From NCBI GenBank assembly GCA_029245955.1, contig JAQWOH010000033.1, positions 1 through 32,494 on the forward strand: a stretch of 32,494 nucleotides of DNA, given 5' to 3'. This DNA comes from Fuerstiella sp. (GTDB lineage: Bacteria; Planctomycetota; Planctomycetia; Planctomycetales; Planctomycetaceae). The notes under the pieces were generated by a model that made no database searches, was not told the origin of the DNA, and saw nothing but the letters and a program-made list of their open reading frames with translations. The position numbers and the translations under genes are program-made. This document shows positions 6,645 to 15,961 of this stretch, one piece after another; the first letter of the stretch is position 1; the number at the start of each line of letters is the position of its first letter.

Positions 6645-9329
6645 TCACCGCCTCGACGGGCCAAACAGTTGATTGTGCAGTTTGAAGAGCTCCGCGTTCA
6701 TGGACAGGAGATAATCGCGTTCGGCACGGACGGCGGCGGATGTGCCTTTGACGGCGGCTTTGAATTCCGGTGTGTCGCTGAGGCTCTTGCGGGCTGCACG
6801 CTGTGCCGACCGAATTTCCTGGTCGGTTATGAACAGTCGAGGGTATGTGTCTTTGATCTGCTGTTCCGCCTGTGCGACCTGTTCCATGTGCTGCATATAG
6901 TCTGTGTCCGTGAGATGCCGCTGCCGTACACGCTCCACCGCTGCCTTGTAGTGCGTCGAGGGTAGTTTCTTCAGACTCGTATTTCGAGTTTCCAGAAAGG
7001 CGATGACCGCCTGCTTACGTTGATTTACCATATCTCGCAGTTGTTTGTACTGTGGGTCCGACTCAAGCAGTTTGCGGCGGTACAGCTCAATTTGTTTTCG
7101 AACCTGCTTGGTGGTCAGGAAGACTTCGGGAAATCGTTCTCTTTCATGCGCCCTTGCAGCAGTGACACCAGATACGAGTTCCCGAAACGCCGGATCTGCC
7201 CTGTGCAGACGGTCCGTTATATTTGTTTTCAGCATCCGGTATCGTTCGTCCGGAACGCGGGGAACCGGCGGGCGAGAGTTCTGTGCCGATAGTAACTCGG
7301 GGCGGACAGTGGGCCAGTCTCCTCTTTTCTTAGCCGTCAGGATTTCGACATTGTCGAACGATGCTGATGGCTGATCGACCTGGAAGGCAAAGTATGTGCG
7401 TTCGCGATCAATAATCGGATGCTGAGCCACGGCCACGTGCTGGTGATCGATGTGCGCGATGCATTCGTCTTCTGCCAGTTCAATGGTCATTGTGTACCAC
7501 TGATCAATCTCAAAGTTGAAAACGCATTCACCCTGATAACTGGGGAAAAACGGCACGGATTTGTCGTCCGCTGTCTGAATGAAGAATTGATCCGGACGAA
7601 TATGCACCACGGTGTTGTAGTGTCCATCACTACCGGTCATCACGCGGATTTCCTTAGCCGAATCGAATCGGAAGTTGAAACGGACCATCGCGTCCTTAAA
7701 ACGCGGATTTCTGATGAAAATACGTTTGTTGGTTCCAGCGATTTCGTTGCGAGTCAGTTGCCCCTTTTCGGCTGACCATTCCTTTTGGAAAAACCAGCGT
7801 TCGCTGACCGTGCCTGGTTCAAACGCGTCTTCGAAAACCAGTTCTCGCGCATCGACCATTAATGGCCCGTCGTGGTTTCGGACGCCCAGTTGTTTTCGCC
7901 AGTCGATCAGTTTCGAATGCAATTCAGCCGTTTTTGCGGCATGCGTTCCAGCCAGGTTCTTTGATTCACCAATGTCGTCCTTCAGTGAATAGAGCTCAAC
8001 ATCGTCCGTGTCGTAAAATTCAATCAGTTTCCAGTCGCCATCACGAACTGCTCCCGATGATCGACCATTCAGAAAGTGGGGACGATCCAGAGGATAGTGC
8101 CAGAACACCGGCTCATTTTGCGGTGATCTGTCCTGAAGCCTGAGGATGTTCAGGATCGACGCTCCGTCCAGCTTCTGTTCCTCGACAGGTCTGGCTCCCG
8201 CCGCTTCCAGCAGCGTCGGATACAGATCCACACTGGATGTGATGTGTTCGCTGACCGAATCTTCCGGTATGTGACCTGTCCATGAGGCGATCAGTGGCAC
8301 GCGAATTCCACCTTCGTAGAGTTCGCTCTTGCCACCACGGAGTGGCGCGTTGGACGTGACGTTGGTTTCACCGCCGTTGTCGCTGGTGAAAATGATAAGG
8401 GTATCGTCCTGCAGGCCCAGTTTTTTCAGCTGTGAAACGATCATGCCGACACCATCGTCGACGCTCTCCAGCATCGCTGCCAGATGCGGATTGTGGTCTC
8501 CGGCCCAGTGATTGAGGAGGTCTCCCGAATGGCCTGCATCTTCGCAGAGATAACATTTGCCGCGAGTACTTGGGCCTGGTTCGTGTTTCTTGCGATATTT
8601 TTGAACTAGATTCGGTCTTCCGTTCAGGATCGTGTGGGGTGCGAAATGGCTGACGTACAGGAAAAATGGTTCGTCCTGATGTCGTTTGATGAAGTTTACG
8701 GCTTCAAGATTAATTCGATCCGTCAGGTATTCGTTGGGTCCAAGTCGGTGCTCAGGGAATCGCAGCCAGCTGATGGGCTGGCTGCGAAAGACGTACGGGA
8801 AGAAGTTGGCGCCGTTGCCGACACCTTTAAGTGGCGTTCCGATCGACTCCGCAAAGCCGTGAGCAGACGGCGGCACGTCATGTTCCGCCCCATGATATTT
8901 GTAGCCCGACAGGTGCCATTTTCCGATGATGCCTGTTGCGTAGCCGTTCTGCTGCAGGACCTCAGGCAGGGTCACGTGGCTGGTTGACAATGGCCGGCCG
9001 GAATTTGGCCGAAGATAATCCAGTATACGATGACGCGCCGGGTACTGTCCTGTCATCAGGGTCGCACGATACGGAGAACAGACGGGAGCGGCTGCGTAGG
9101 CCTGTGTCAGTCGTACACCACTGTCGGCAAGACCGTTGATGTGTGGCGTTTCGTTGAAGTCACTGCCGTAACATTCGAGATCAGACCAGCCCAGATCATC
9201 GGCCAGGACAACGATGATGTTGGGGCGTCTGGTCAGTTCTGTCGTTGCGGCGCCGCCTGCCGAGATGTCCTGGAACACAAATAGCGTGGCAGCGAAGAGT
9301 CGAAGTACAGACTTTGGCCTATTGGTCAT
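6645..9329 (-). CDS. Secreted sulfatase with concanavalin-like and helical C-terminal extensions
   Basis: An 894-residue protein. Residues 1-28 form a signal peptide. Residues about 35-475 are a type I sulfatase of the alkaline phosphatase superfamily: RPNIIVVLADDLGW carries metal-binding Asp44/Asp45, and CSPYRATLMTG carries Cys84 for conversion to formylglycine. IGKWHLSG and IIFTSDNGGE complete the active site. The usual Ser/Thr/Ala after the Pro of the signature is Tyr here. Residues about 495-665 look like a beta-sandwich of the LamG/3-keto-disaccharide hydrolase type (FEDAFEPGTVSERWFF onward), probably glycan binding. Residues about 675-890 are charged and helical, possibly coiled coil. 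A family sulfatase usually has 450-550 residues. It lies 105 bp downstream of the PQQ-propeller gene on the same strand. The natural substrate is probably a sulfated polysaccharide, by inference. Confidence 0.92.
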   Translation of the reverse strand: MTNRPKSVLRLFAATLFVFQDISAGGAATTELTRRPNIIVVLADDLGWSDLECYGSDFNETPHINGLADSGVRLTQAYAAAPVCSPYRATLMTGQYPARHRILDYLRPNSGRPLSTSHVTLPEVLQQNGYATGIIGKWHLSGYKYHGAEHDVPPSAHGFAESIGTPLKGVGNGANFFPYVFRSQPISWLRFPEHRLGPNEYLTDRINLEAVNFIKRHQDEPFFLYVSHFAPHTILNGRPNLVQKYRKKHEPGPSTRGKCYLCEDAGHSGDLLNHWAGDHNPHLAAMLESVDDGVGMIVSQLKKLGLQDDTLIIFTSDNGGETNVTSNAPLRGGKSELYEGGIRVPLIASWTGHIPEDSVSEHITSSVDLYPTLLEAAGARPVEEQKLDGASILNILRLQDRSPQNEPVFWHYPLDRPHFLNGRSSGAVRDGDWKLIEFYDTDDVELYSLKDDIGESKNLAGTHAAKTAELHSKLIDWRKQLGVRNHDGPLMVDARELVFEDAFEPGTVSERWFFQKEWSAEKGQLTRNEIAGTNKRIFIRNPRFKDAMVRFNFRFDSAKEIRVMTGSDGHYNTVVHIRPDQFFIQTADDKSVPFFPSYQGECVFNFEIDQWYTMTIELAEDECIAHIDHQHVAVAQHPIIDRERTYFAFQVDQPSASFDNVEILTAKKRGDWPTVRPELLSAQNSRPPVPRVPDERYRMLKTNITDRLHRADPAFRELVSGVTAARAHERERFPEVFLTTKQVRKQIELYRRKLLESDPQYKQLRDMVNQRKQAVIAFLETRNTSLKKLPSTHYKAAVERVRQRHLTDTDYMQHMEQVAQAEQQIKDTYPRLFITDQEIRSAQRAARKSLSDTPEFKAAVKGTSAAVRAERDYLLSMNAELFKLHNQLFGPSRR

Positions 9330-9434
9330 TGCACTAAATCTACTATAGATGTCAGACAGCCCTGCCGGGTTGCCGCCGGACCTCCTGAAACGTCAGCGGC
9401 CAGAACCTGTGATGGTGTCAGTGTGATGACATAA

Positions 9435-10697
9435 CTATTTCGCACCAATGCAGTACAGATACTGATGCGTGCGGAACAGCAGCTGGTCACCGATGACTGC
9501 CGGGGTCGCATTGAAACTGCTGTCGTCGCCGTCGATGACGTTGTGTGCCAGTTCTTTGTATTCCGGTCCGAGGGCAACGGCAAACACGCCGTTGTTTCGA
9601 GTCGTCAGGTACATTCGATTTCCGGCCAGCAATGTTGACGCGTAAACACGATCTGACGTACTGACGCGTTCGCGATATACGCTTTCGCCGGTTGCAGCAT
9701 TTGTGCAGTTAGCGATTCCGCGATCGCTGATCCAGTACAGGTGGCCTTCGTGATAAACGGGTGACGTTACGTTGGCACCAATGTTCGTTTCCCAGATTCT
9801 GTGTGATTCGGTGATATCTCCGTTTCCACCCAGTCGAATTGCCATCGACTGGTTCTTGCGTCCGCCAAGCACGAAGGCAGTCCCTTCATGCACAATGACG
9901 CACGGCACAACGTAATCCTGTACGCCAACGCAGTTCCACAGCTCACTGCCGGTCACCGGATCGAAACCGCGAACGTGTTCTTTGTAACTGATAATCAGCT
10001 CGTCACGGCCATCCGCTGACGCAGCCACGACGGGAGTTGTCCAGCTGCTTGCGACATCTGTGATTCGCCATACCTCTTTGCCGGAAACTCTGTTGAAGGC
10101 GAATACTGTTTTTGCTTCGATGCTGGCGTTGATAATCACCAGATCGCGATACAGAATTGGAGAGGCGGCAGAACCGAAACCTTTGGTGTCACTGCCGGTT
10201 TTCGCCCGCCACAGCAGGTTACCCTGGTGATTATAGGCCAGCAGACCCGATACCCCAAAATAAGCATAGACTCCACGTTCGTCACAGACAGGCGTCCCCG
10301 TTGCGTATCCGTGATCGGCGACTCGGCGAGTTGCCTCCTGTTCGGCACTCGAAGCTTTGGTGGATTTGTCCCACAGCAGTTTTCCGTCATTCAGGTCGAA
10401 GCACAGTACGTGTTGCTGCAGGTCTTCGCGATTCCCCGGTTCCTCCGGATTCAGGCCATACCCCGTGAATGACGTCAGATAAACGCGACTGGAAAAAACG
10501 GACGGACTGGAAGCCCCGTGGCCCGGAATCTCAACCTTCCACGTCATGTTTTCGGTGGCACTCCAGGTCAGCGGCACGTTTGCCGACGGAGCGGACGCAT
10601 TGCCGTCCGCCCCTCGGAATCGGGGCCAGTCAGTGGCCTCAACAAGCGTTGCGGGGAGCGGCAGCAATGTAAAAAGAGCAATGACGAGTTTCGACAT
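9435..10697 (-). CDS. Exported PQQ-like beta-propeller repeat protein
   Basis: A 420-residue protein. Residues 1-20 form a signal peptide (MSKLVIALFTLLPLPATLVEA), followed by DWPRFRGADGNASAP, the typical opening of planctomycete BamB-like/PQQ-like propellers. Tandem blades follow, with motifs such as VLCFDLNDGKLLWD, LLAYNHQGNLLWRAKTG, VFAFNRVSGKEVWRI and VRGFDPVTGSELWNC. It has no BamB lipobox and its context is not outer-membrane assembly, so BamB function should not be assumed. The start ATG 10695-10697 has CCGGAG just upstream. It is the first gene of the unit with the large sulfatase and is divergent from the Dabb lipoprotein across 151 bp. Confidence 0.9.
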   Translation of the reverse strand: MSKLVIALFTLLPLPATLVEATDWPRFRGADGNASAPSANVPLTWSATENMTWKVEIPGHGASSPSVFSSRVYLTSFTGYGLNPEEPGNREDLQQHVLCFDLNDGKLLWDKSTKASSAEQEATRRVADHGYATGTPVCDERGVYAYFGVSGLLAYNHQGNLLWRAKTGSDTKGFGSAASPILYRDLVIINASIEAKTVFAFNRVSGKEVWRITDVASSWTTPVVAASADGRDELIISYKEHVRGFDPVTGSELWNCVGVQDYVVPCVIVHEGTAFVLGGRKNQSMAIRLGGNGDITESHRIWETNIGANVTSPVYHEGHLYWISDRGIANCTNAATGESVYRERVSTSDRVYASTLLAGNRMYLTTRNNGVFAVALGPEYKELAHNVIDGDDSSFNATPAVIGDQLLFRTHQYLYCIGAK

Positions 10698-10848
10698 CGG
10701 GGAACTCCGGAGGGAACGATCTGGCGAGTGGATCAGTTATACAAATCCTGATTGTTCGGAGCCACTCTTGAATATTCAAATGCCGGCAGGGTCACTAAAG
10801 TGAATGAAGACGTTCGATTTGTAGGATTCGTAATCCGGAGCAACGACC

Positions 10849-11703
10849 ATGCGGTATTCGTCTTTCACCAATCAGCGGAGTCTTCCCGCGAATCGACTGT
10901 TCCTGACCGGTTTGCTGATGATGGCCTGCTCAGCCTGCGATCAAGGTCCGGCGGGAACATCCGACAGCATCACGTTGCCGGCAGACCAACCCGTAGTGTC
11001 CGAGCCACCAGCCAATGAGGCAACGGCGGCCGAGTCAATTGAGGAAGAAACAGTGACGACTGCAAACACAGAGGGCAAGGTACTGCGGCATGCGGTGTTC
11101 TTTTCCTTCAAGGAAGAATCCAGTGAGGAAGACGTTGCCGGAGTTGTCGATGCGTTTCGGGAGTTACCGTCAAAGATCAGTGAGATCATTGACTTTGAAT
11201 GGGGCCCGAATAACAGTCCGGAAGGGCTGGACGACGGGTTTACACACTGCTTTCTGCTGACGTTTGCGAATGAAGCCGGGCGGGCGGCGTACCTGCCACA
11301 TGAGGCACACAAAGCCTTCGGCGACGTGCTGCGACCACACATGGCCAAAGTCTTTGTGATTGACTACTGGGGGACGCCGTCTGAAACGGCGAACGAGAAT
11401 CCGCTGAGGCACGCAGTGTTTTTCCGATTCAAGGAAGACGCCGCGGCAGAAGACATTGCAACAGTCGAAGAGGCCTTTGCGGCGCTGCCGGAGAAAATCG
11501 ATACGATCAAGTCCTTGGAATGGGGCAGAAACAACAGCCCGGAAAAACATGACGCCGGGTTCACTCATTGTTTTATGGTGACCTTCGACTCAGACGAAGG
11601 TCGGGCCGCCTATTTGCCGCATGCGGATCACCTGGCGTTCGTTGAGGTATTGAAGCCGATTCTTGATGCACCGCGCGTGCTGGATTATGTGGCACAGAAA
11701 TAG
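10849..11703 (+). CDS. Lipoprotein with two tandem Dabb (stress-responsive A/B barrel) domains
   Basis: A 284-residue protein. An N-terminal signal peptide ends in MMACSAC, giving candidate lipidated Cys27 or Cys30. An acidic, Pro/Ala-rich linker runs to about residue 76. Two homologous Dabb domains follow, about 78-173 and 184-282. Each starts LRHAVFF and contains FEWGPNNSPE or LEWGRNNSPE, then GFTHC, then EAGRAAYLPH or DEGRAAYLPH. Dabb domains fold as dimeric alpha-beta barrels; fused in tandem, one chain can make the dimer by itself. The function of secreted planctomycete forms is unknown. The start ATG 10849 has CCGGAG at 10835-10840. The second sulfatase follows 198 bp downstream on the same strand. 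Confidence 0.9.
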   Translation: MRYSSFTNQRSLPANRLFLTGLLMMACSACDQGPAGTSDSITLPADQPVVSEPPANEATAAESIEEETVTTANTEGKVLRHAVFFSFKEESSEEDVAGVVDAFRELPSKISEIIDFEWGPNNSPEGLDDGFTHCFLLTFANEAGRAAYLPHEAHKAFGDVLRPHMAKVFVIDYWGTPSETANENPLRHAVFFRFKEDAAAEDIATVEEAFAALPEKIDTIKSLEWGRNNSPEKHDAGFTHCFMVTFDSDEGRAAYLPHADHLAFVEVLKPILDAPRVLDYVAQK

Positions 11704-11901
11704 ATAACTGCACAGCGGAATGCAGCGAGAAATTCCGGGTGCCACTCTGTCGTGCTGCTGGTCTGTCCGGGAATACAATGCAGGCGCTGACGCAACGTTC
11801 TACAGCGGTTGATTGTGGATCGTTGCTGTTCAGCCCGCAAGTCAATAGACTGCAATCAGGCCGCGTTCTGTTCAGTTGTGACGTGGCAACACCTTCATAG
11901 G

Positions 11902-13452
11902 ATGAAGCCAGTGATATCTGTAAGACCAGTGATGTCGTGCGTGGTGCTCCTGTTGTTGTGTGAATCTGTTTTTGCAGCCGCGCGTCCCAACATTCTGTTG
12001 ATTTACACGGATGACCATTCGTACCGAACGGTCGGCTGTTATCCGCAGGCATATCGATGGGTGAATACGCCAAATATCGATGCTCTTGCTGAGCGAGGTG
12101 TCCGTTTCGAGTACGCATACATCGGGACATGGTGCATGCCATCGCGCGCCACAATGCTGACCGGCCATCATCAGTATGGCGTTGAGTCCATGAGAATGGA
12201 GGGGCAGTATCCGGGTAGTGAGTATGATCCGGAGAAGTGTCGGTTCTGGCCGAGCGTGTTTCGTGAAAACGGTTATTCGACCTGTCAGGTTGGTAAGTGG
12301 CATACGGGAACGGATACCGGGGCTAACCGCGACTGGGATCATCAGGTTGTCTGGAACCGGCCGCGCTACCCGGAAAACGCCGGAAATTATTTTTACAACC
12401 AGCTGATCGAAACGAATGGCGGTCCGCCGAAGCTGACGAAGGGCTACAGTACAGACAACTACACAAACTGGGCCGAAGACTTTATTCGCGGCGAAAACCG
12501 TGATGAAGACAAGCCGTGGTATTGCTGGGTCTGTTATGGCGCGGTTCACGGTCCGTTTACACCTGCGGAACGACACCGCAATGACTATCCCGGTCTCAGT
12601 GTTCCCGTACCCCAAGACATCTACCCGCCCCGGCCAGGCAAGCCGGCATACATGCAGAAGATTAACAAATGGATCCCTAATGCCGATGGTGTTCCGTCTA
12701 TGAACGGAGGATTTGGAGGACAGACTGTCGAAGGCACGACATCAATTCACGGCAATACACTGAATGGCTGGGTGCGGCAGTATCATCAGGGAGTCAGGGC
12801 ACTGGACGAAAGTGTCGGACGTCTGGTGGCTGCTCTGAAGGAGTCGGGGCAGTACGAAAATACTCTGATTGTCTTTACCTCTGATCAGGGATTCGCATGG
12901 GGACAGCATGGGTTTCACACGAAGCTGGCTCCGTATGACGCCAATATTCGCTCACCGCTGATTGTCAGCATGCCTTCTCAGTTACCGACCGGAAAAGTTG
13001 TCCCGCATCCGGTCTCCGGCGTGGACTTGATTCCGACGTTCTTCAACTTCGCCGGAATCGACCAGCCGTGGAAGATGCATGGCCATGATTTGACGCCGTT
13101 GCTGAAAGATCCGGCCTCCGACTGGAGCCACCCTTCGTTAACAGCATTCACGGCAAGAAGTTATGGGAAAGACACTCATCAGTTGCCGGCGGATACGACG
13201 GAAACAAACATCAATGGAATTCCGTGGTACTTTATGCTGCGGCAGGGGCGATATAAATATATCCGCAATCTTGTTGAGGGCGAAATTGAGGAATTGTACG
13301 ACCTTCACGATGACCCCGATGAGCTGACCAATGTGGCTATGAAGCCGGAGCTGCAGGATCAATTGATTGCCCTGCGCAAGGCAACAATCGCAGAACTCAA
13401 ACGCACGGATGCGGGTATTGTGAACAGGTTGCCACACGTTGCCGGAGAGTGA
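11902..13452 (+). CDS. Secreted sulfatase
   Basis: A 516-residue type I sulfatase. The start is set at ATG 11902 rather than 11809, because the first 31 codons of the longer frame look non-coding and MKPVISVRPVMSCVVLLLLC begins a signal peptide; ATG 11932 is also possible. RPNILLIYTDDHS holds the metal-binding Asp37/Asp38. CMPSRATMLTG is the canonical formylglycine signature with Cys78. VGKWHTG and IVFTSDQGFAWGQHG complete the metal and sulfate site, and a C-terminal subdomain ends near LPHVAGE. The tail YKYIRNLVEGEIEELYDLHD is typical of the iduronate-2-sulfatase/choline-sulfatase-like branch. It converges on sucD with only 9 bases between the stops and no terminator. A sulfatase-maturing enzyme (anSME or FGE) is not in the window. 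Confidence 0.93.
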   Translation: MKPVISVRPVMSCVVLLLLCESVFAAARPNILLIYTDDHSYRTVGCYPQAYRWVNTPNIDALAERGVRFEYAYIGTWCMPSRATMLTGHHQYGVESMRMEGQYPGSEYDPEKCRFWPSVFRENGYSTCQVGKWHTGTDTGANRDWDHQVVWNRPRYPENAGNYFYNQLIETNGGPPKLTKGYSTDNYTNWAEDFIRGENRDEDKPWYCWVCYGAVHGPFTPAERHRNDYPGLSVPVPQDIYPPRPGKPAYMQKINKWIPNADGVPSMNGGFGGQTVEGTTSIHGNTLNGWVRQYHQGVRALDESVGRLVAALKESGQYENTLIVFTSDQGFAWGQHGFHTKLAPYDANIRSPLIVSMPSQLPTGKVVPHPVSGVDLIPTFFNFAGIDQPWKMHGHDLTPLLKDPASDWSHPSLTAFTARSYGKDTHQLPADTTETNINGIPWYFMLRQGRYKYIRNLVEGEIEELYDLHDDPDELTNVAMKPELQDQLIALRKATIAELKRTDAGIVNRLPHVAGE

Positions 13453-13461
13453 CCGTCTGGT

Positions 13462-14355
13462 CTACCCGTCCATTGCTTCCTGCATGGCTTCGCCCATGCC
13501 CGCCGGGCTGTCTGATACGACAACCCCAGCTGCTCGCAGTGCGCCCATTTTTTCAGCGGCGGTTCCGCCACCGCCGGAAATGATGGCCCCTGCGTGCCCC
13601 ATACGCTTTCCGGGAGGGGCTGTTTGTCCTGCAATGAAGCCGGCGACGGGTTTTGTAACGCTGGCCTTAATGTATTCGGCCGCCTGTTGTTCTGCGTTGC
13701 CGCCGATTTCTCCGATCATCAGTATGCCCTCAGTGCCCGGATCACTTTCGAACAACTCCAGCAGATCAATAAAGCTGGTCCCGTTGATCGGATCACCACC
13801 AATGCCGACCGCCGTGCTTTGACCCAGGCCAACTCGCCCAAGCTGCCAGGCGGCTTCGTACGTCAGCGTGCCGCTCTTGCTGATGATGCCAATGGTTCCG
13901 GGCGTATGAATGTAGCCGGGCATGATGCCGATCTTCGCGACGCCGGGCGTGATGACTCCCGGACAGTTGGGGCCTACCAGTCGCGATGCCGAATTTTCAA
14001 GGCCGCGTTTGACGCGAATCATATCCATTACCGGAATTCCTTCCGTAATGGCCACAATCAGTTCGATGCCTGCATCTGCCGATTCCAGAATCGCGTCTGC
14101 ACAGAACGGCGGCGGTACGAATACCATAGATGTGTTTGCGTCTGTCTTTTCCTTTGCTTCACCAACGGAATTGAACACTGGAAATCCGTCGACTTCGTTG
14201 CCGCCCTTTCCCGGTGTCACTCCGCCGACAAACACGTCAGTGCCTGGCTGACACTCCGCGGCATATTCACGACATTTCTGACTATGGAACAAACCGGTGC
14301 TTCCGGTGATTCCCTGACAGATGATTCTGGTTTTTTCTGTGACTAAAATACTCAT
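13462..14355 (-). CDS. sucD: Succinyl-CoA ligase (ADP-forming) alpha subunit
   Basis: A 297-residue cytoplasmic TCA-cycle enzyme that makes ATP (or GTP) from succinyl-CoA as a heterodimer or heterotetramer with SucC. The CoA-binding Rossmann part begins [19 protein letters not shown] and contains [12 protein letters not shown]. The ligase part has [20 protein letters not shown] and [20 protein letters not shown]. The phosphohistidine active site is in [16 protein letters not shown]. The length matches the family (about 290). ATG 14353-14355. It lies 99 bp after sucC on the same strand, the normal order. No 2-oxoglutarate dehydrogenase genes are near. Confidence 0.97.
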   Translation of the reverse strand: MSILVTEKTRIICQGITGSTGLFHSQKCREYAAECQPGTDVFVGGVTPGKGGNEVDGFPVFNSVGEAKEKTDANTSMVFVPPPFCADAILESADAGIELIVAITEGIPVMDMIRVKRGLENSASRLVGPNCPGVITPGVAKIGIMPGYIHTPGTIGIISKSGTLTYEAAWQLGRVGLGQSTAVGIGGDPINGTSFIDLLELFESDPGTEGILMIGEIGGNAEQQAAEYIKASVTKPVAGFIAGQTAPPGKRMGHAGAIISGGGGTAAEKMGALRAAGVVVSDSPAGMGEAMQEAMDG

Positions 14356-14454
14356 TAGTTGAATCTCGCTGAATTCAAATCTGATATTTCAGATTCATGA
14401 AGTTTGCGGTTCGGCAGGACGCCAACGGACATCACGGCCCGACACTTGCGGGTA

Positions 14455-15642
14455 TTACACTGACAGCGATGCCACGACCTTCTTTGCTGCGTCGGTCAGA
14501 TCTTCGGCAGTGACGATGTCCCTGCCACTGGCTCCCAGCATTTCGCGAGCTTTCTCGACATTTGTGCCTTCCAGTCGTACTACTAACGGGACGGTGAACC
14601 CAACCTTTTCGTAGGCTTCCAGTAATGCTTCGACGATTACGTCACAACGCATAATTCCCCCAAAGATGTTGACCAGGACGGCTTTCACTGCGTCATCAGA
14701 CAGGATAATCCGAAATGCCTCAGTCACCTGGCCAACATTGGCTCCACCCCCTACGTCCAGGAAGTTGGCCGGCTCGGCGCCGTGGATCTTGATCAGGTCC
14801 ATGGTGCTCATGGCCAGTCCCGCACCATTAACAAGACACCCGATGTTGCCGTCCAGGTTGACATAACTGAGACCGGCTTCGCCAGCCCGAACTTCTGAGG
14901 CGTCTTCTTCTGTCAGATCTCGCAGTTCAACCAGGTTCTTGTGACGGAACAGAGCGTTATCGTCGAACGATACCTTGGCATCCAGAGCCAGCAACTGGCT
15001 GTCTTCTGTCAGAACCAGCGGATTGACTTCGGTCATGCTGCAGTCGTTGTCCACGAAGAATCGGCAGAGTTTCGGCAGGAATTTCTCGGCATTGCGAACA
15101 GCGGTTTTGTCGAATCCCAAAGCATAGGCCATTTTTCTGGCCTGAAAGGGAAACAGGCCTTCAGCGGCATCGAACGGTTCGGCCAGAATTTTTTCGGGGT
15201 GACTCTTCGCGACTTCTTCGATTTCCATGCCGCCCTCAGACGACATGATCAATACCGGTCCGCCAACCTCACGGTCGACAACGATGCCCAGATAAAGCTC
15301 GCGAGCGATTTTCAGTCCCTGTTCGACAAACAGAGTATTTACCTGCTTGCCTTCATCACCCGTCTGAATCGTAACCAGCGTGTTGCCGAGCATTCGCTCT
15401 GCGTTCTCTCGCGCTTCCTCAGCAGAACGCACCAGGATAACACCTGGCTGATCGGGCTGCTCCTTAAAACGCCCCTTGCCACGACCGCCAGCGTGAATCT
15501 GAGACTTCACCACGGCCAGTGTGCCGCCGAGGTCAGCGAATGCCGCCACAACCTCGTCTACAGACTTGCAGACAATACCGTCCGGGACCGCGATGCCGGC
15601 GGCCTTGAAGAGTGATTTCGATTGGTATTCGTGGATCTTCAT
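14455..15642 (-). CDS. sucC: Succinyl-CoA ligase (ADP-forming) beta subunit
   Basis: A 395-residue ATP-grasp subunit that binds nucleotide and contributes the succinate site; the family usually has about 385-400 residues. It starts [34 protein letters not shown] and the acidic metal-binding TEVNPLVL belong to the ATP-grasp fold. [20 protein letters not shown] and [16 protein letters not shown] are the ligase C-terminal signatures, ending with [23 protein letters not shown] 15640-15642. It leads the sucC-sucD pair, so the promoter should lie in 15643-15860. Confidence 0.97.
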   Translation of the reverse strand: MKIHEYQSKSLFKAAGIAVPDGIVCKSVDEVVAAFADLGGTLAVVKSQIHAGGRGKGRFKEQPDQPGVILVRSAEEARENAERMLGNTLVTIQTGDEGKQVNTLFVEQGLKIARELYLGIVVDREVGGPVLIMSSEGGMEIEEVAKSHPEKILAEPFDAAEGLFPFQARKMAYALGFDKTAVRNAEKFLPKLCRFFVDNDCSMTEVNPLVLTEDSQLLALDAKVSFDDNALFRHKNLVELRDLTEEDASEVRAGEAGLSYVNLDGNIGCLVNGAGLAMSTMDLIKIHGAEPANFLDVGGGANVGQVTEAFRIILSDDAVKAVLVNIFGGIMRCDVIVEALLEAYEKVGFTVPLVVRLEGTNVEKAREMLGASGRDIVTAEDLTDAAKKVVASLSV

Positions 15643-15867
15643 ACAGATGGTCCAGGTTCTGTCCGGATACGGATGAATGCTGCAGCGGGGAATTATGTGA
15701 CCCGCAGGTCGGTGACTTTTGCCGTCCTGAAAAAGGGGTCGCGCGAGACTGCCGAAATGCGAAACGAGGCTGTCACAGGCAACGGCATGGCGTGACTATA
15801 GCGATGACACCAATTTCCTTCGAGGGTGTCGCAATCACTTCGTCTGAAAAGGGCTGATGTGGCATAC
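15643..15867. promoter_or_regulatory. Leader and promoter region of sucCD (no gene)
   Basis: The sequence between sucC and the upstream terminator holds no credible coding frame. Because the terminator at 15868-15930 closes the preceding unit, sucCD transcription should start here. I cannot assign -35/-10 boxes with confidence. Confidence 0.4.
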
Positions 15868-15930
15868 AAAAAGTCACGCCGCAGAGTGGAGTCACAGAGT
15901 CTTGTTCTGTAGCTCCACGCCGCGGCGTGA
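15868..15930 (-). terminator. Long intrinsic terminator of the LuxR-type regulator gene
   Basis: TCACGCCGC (15874-15882) pairs with GCGGCGTGA (15922-15930). Inside, TGGAG pairs with CTCCA and ACAGA with TCTGT around a 7-nt loop, so most of the 57 bases form one long hairpin. On the minus strand the stem is followed by CTTTTTGTATGCC, a U-tract. It lies 32 bases after the regulator stop and ahead of sucC. Confidence 0.85.
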
Positions 15931-15961
15931 TATTTGCGGATGCGTTGTCTGTGAGCGTTGA

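Noticed and set aside
9435..10697. Naming the PQQ-like propeller BamB
   Set aside because: No lipobox and no outer-membrane assembly neighbours; only the propeller fold is shared.
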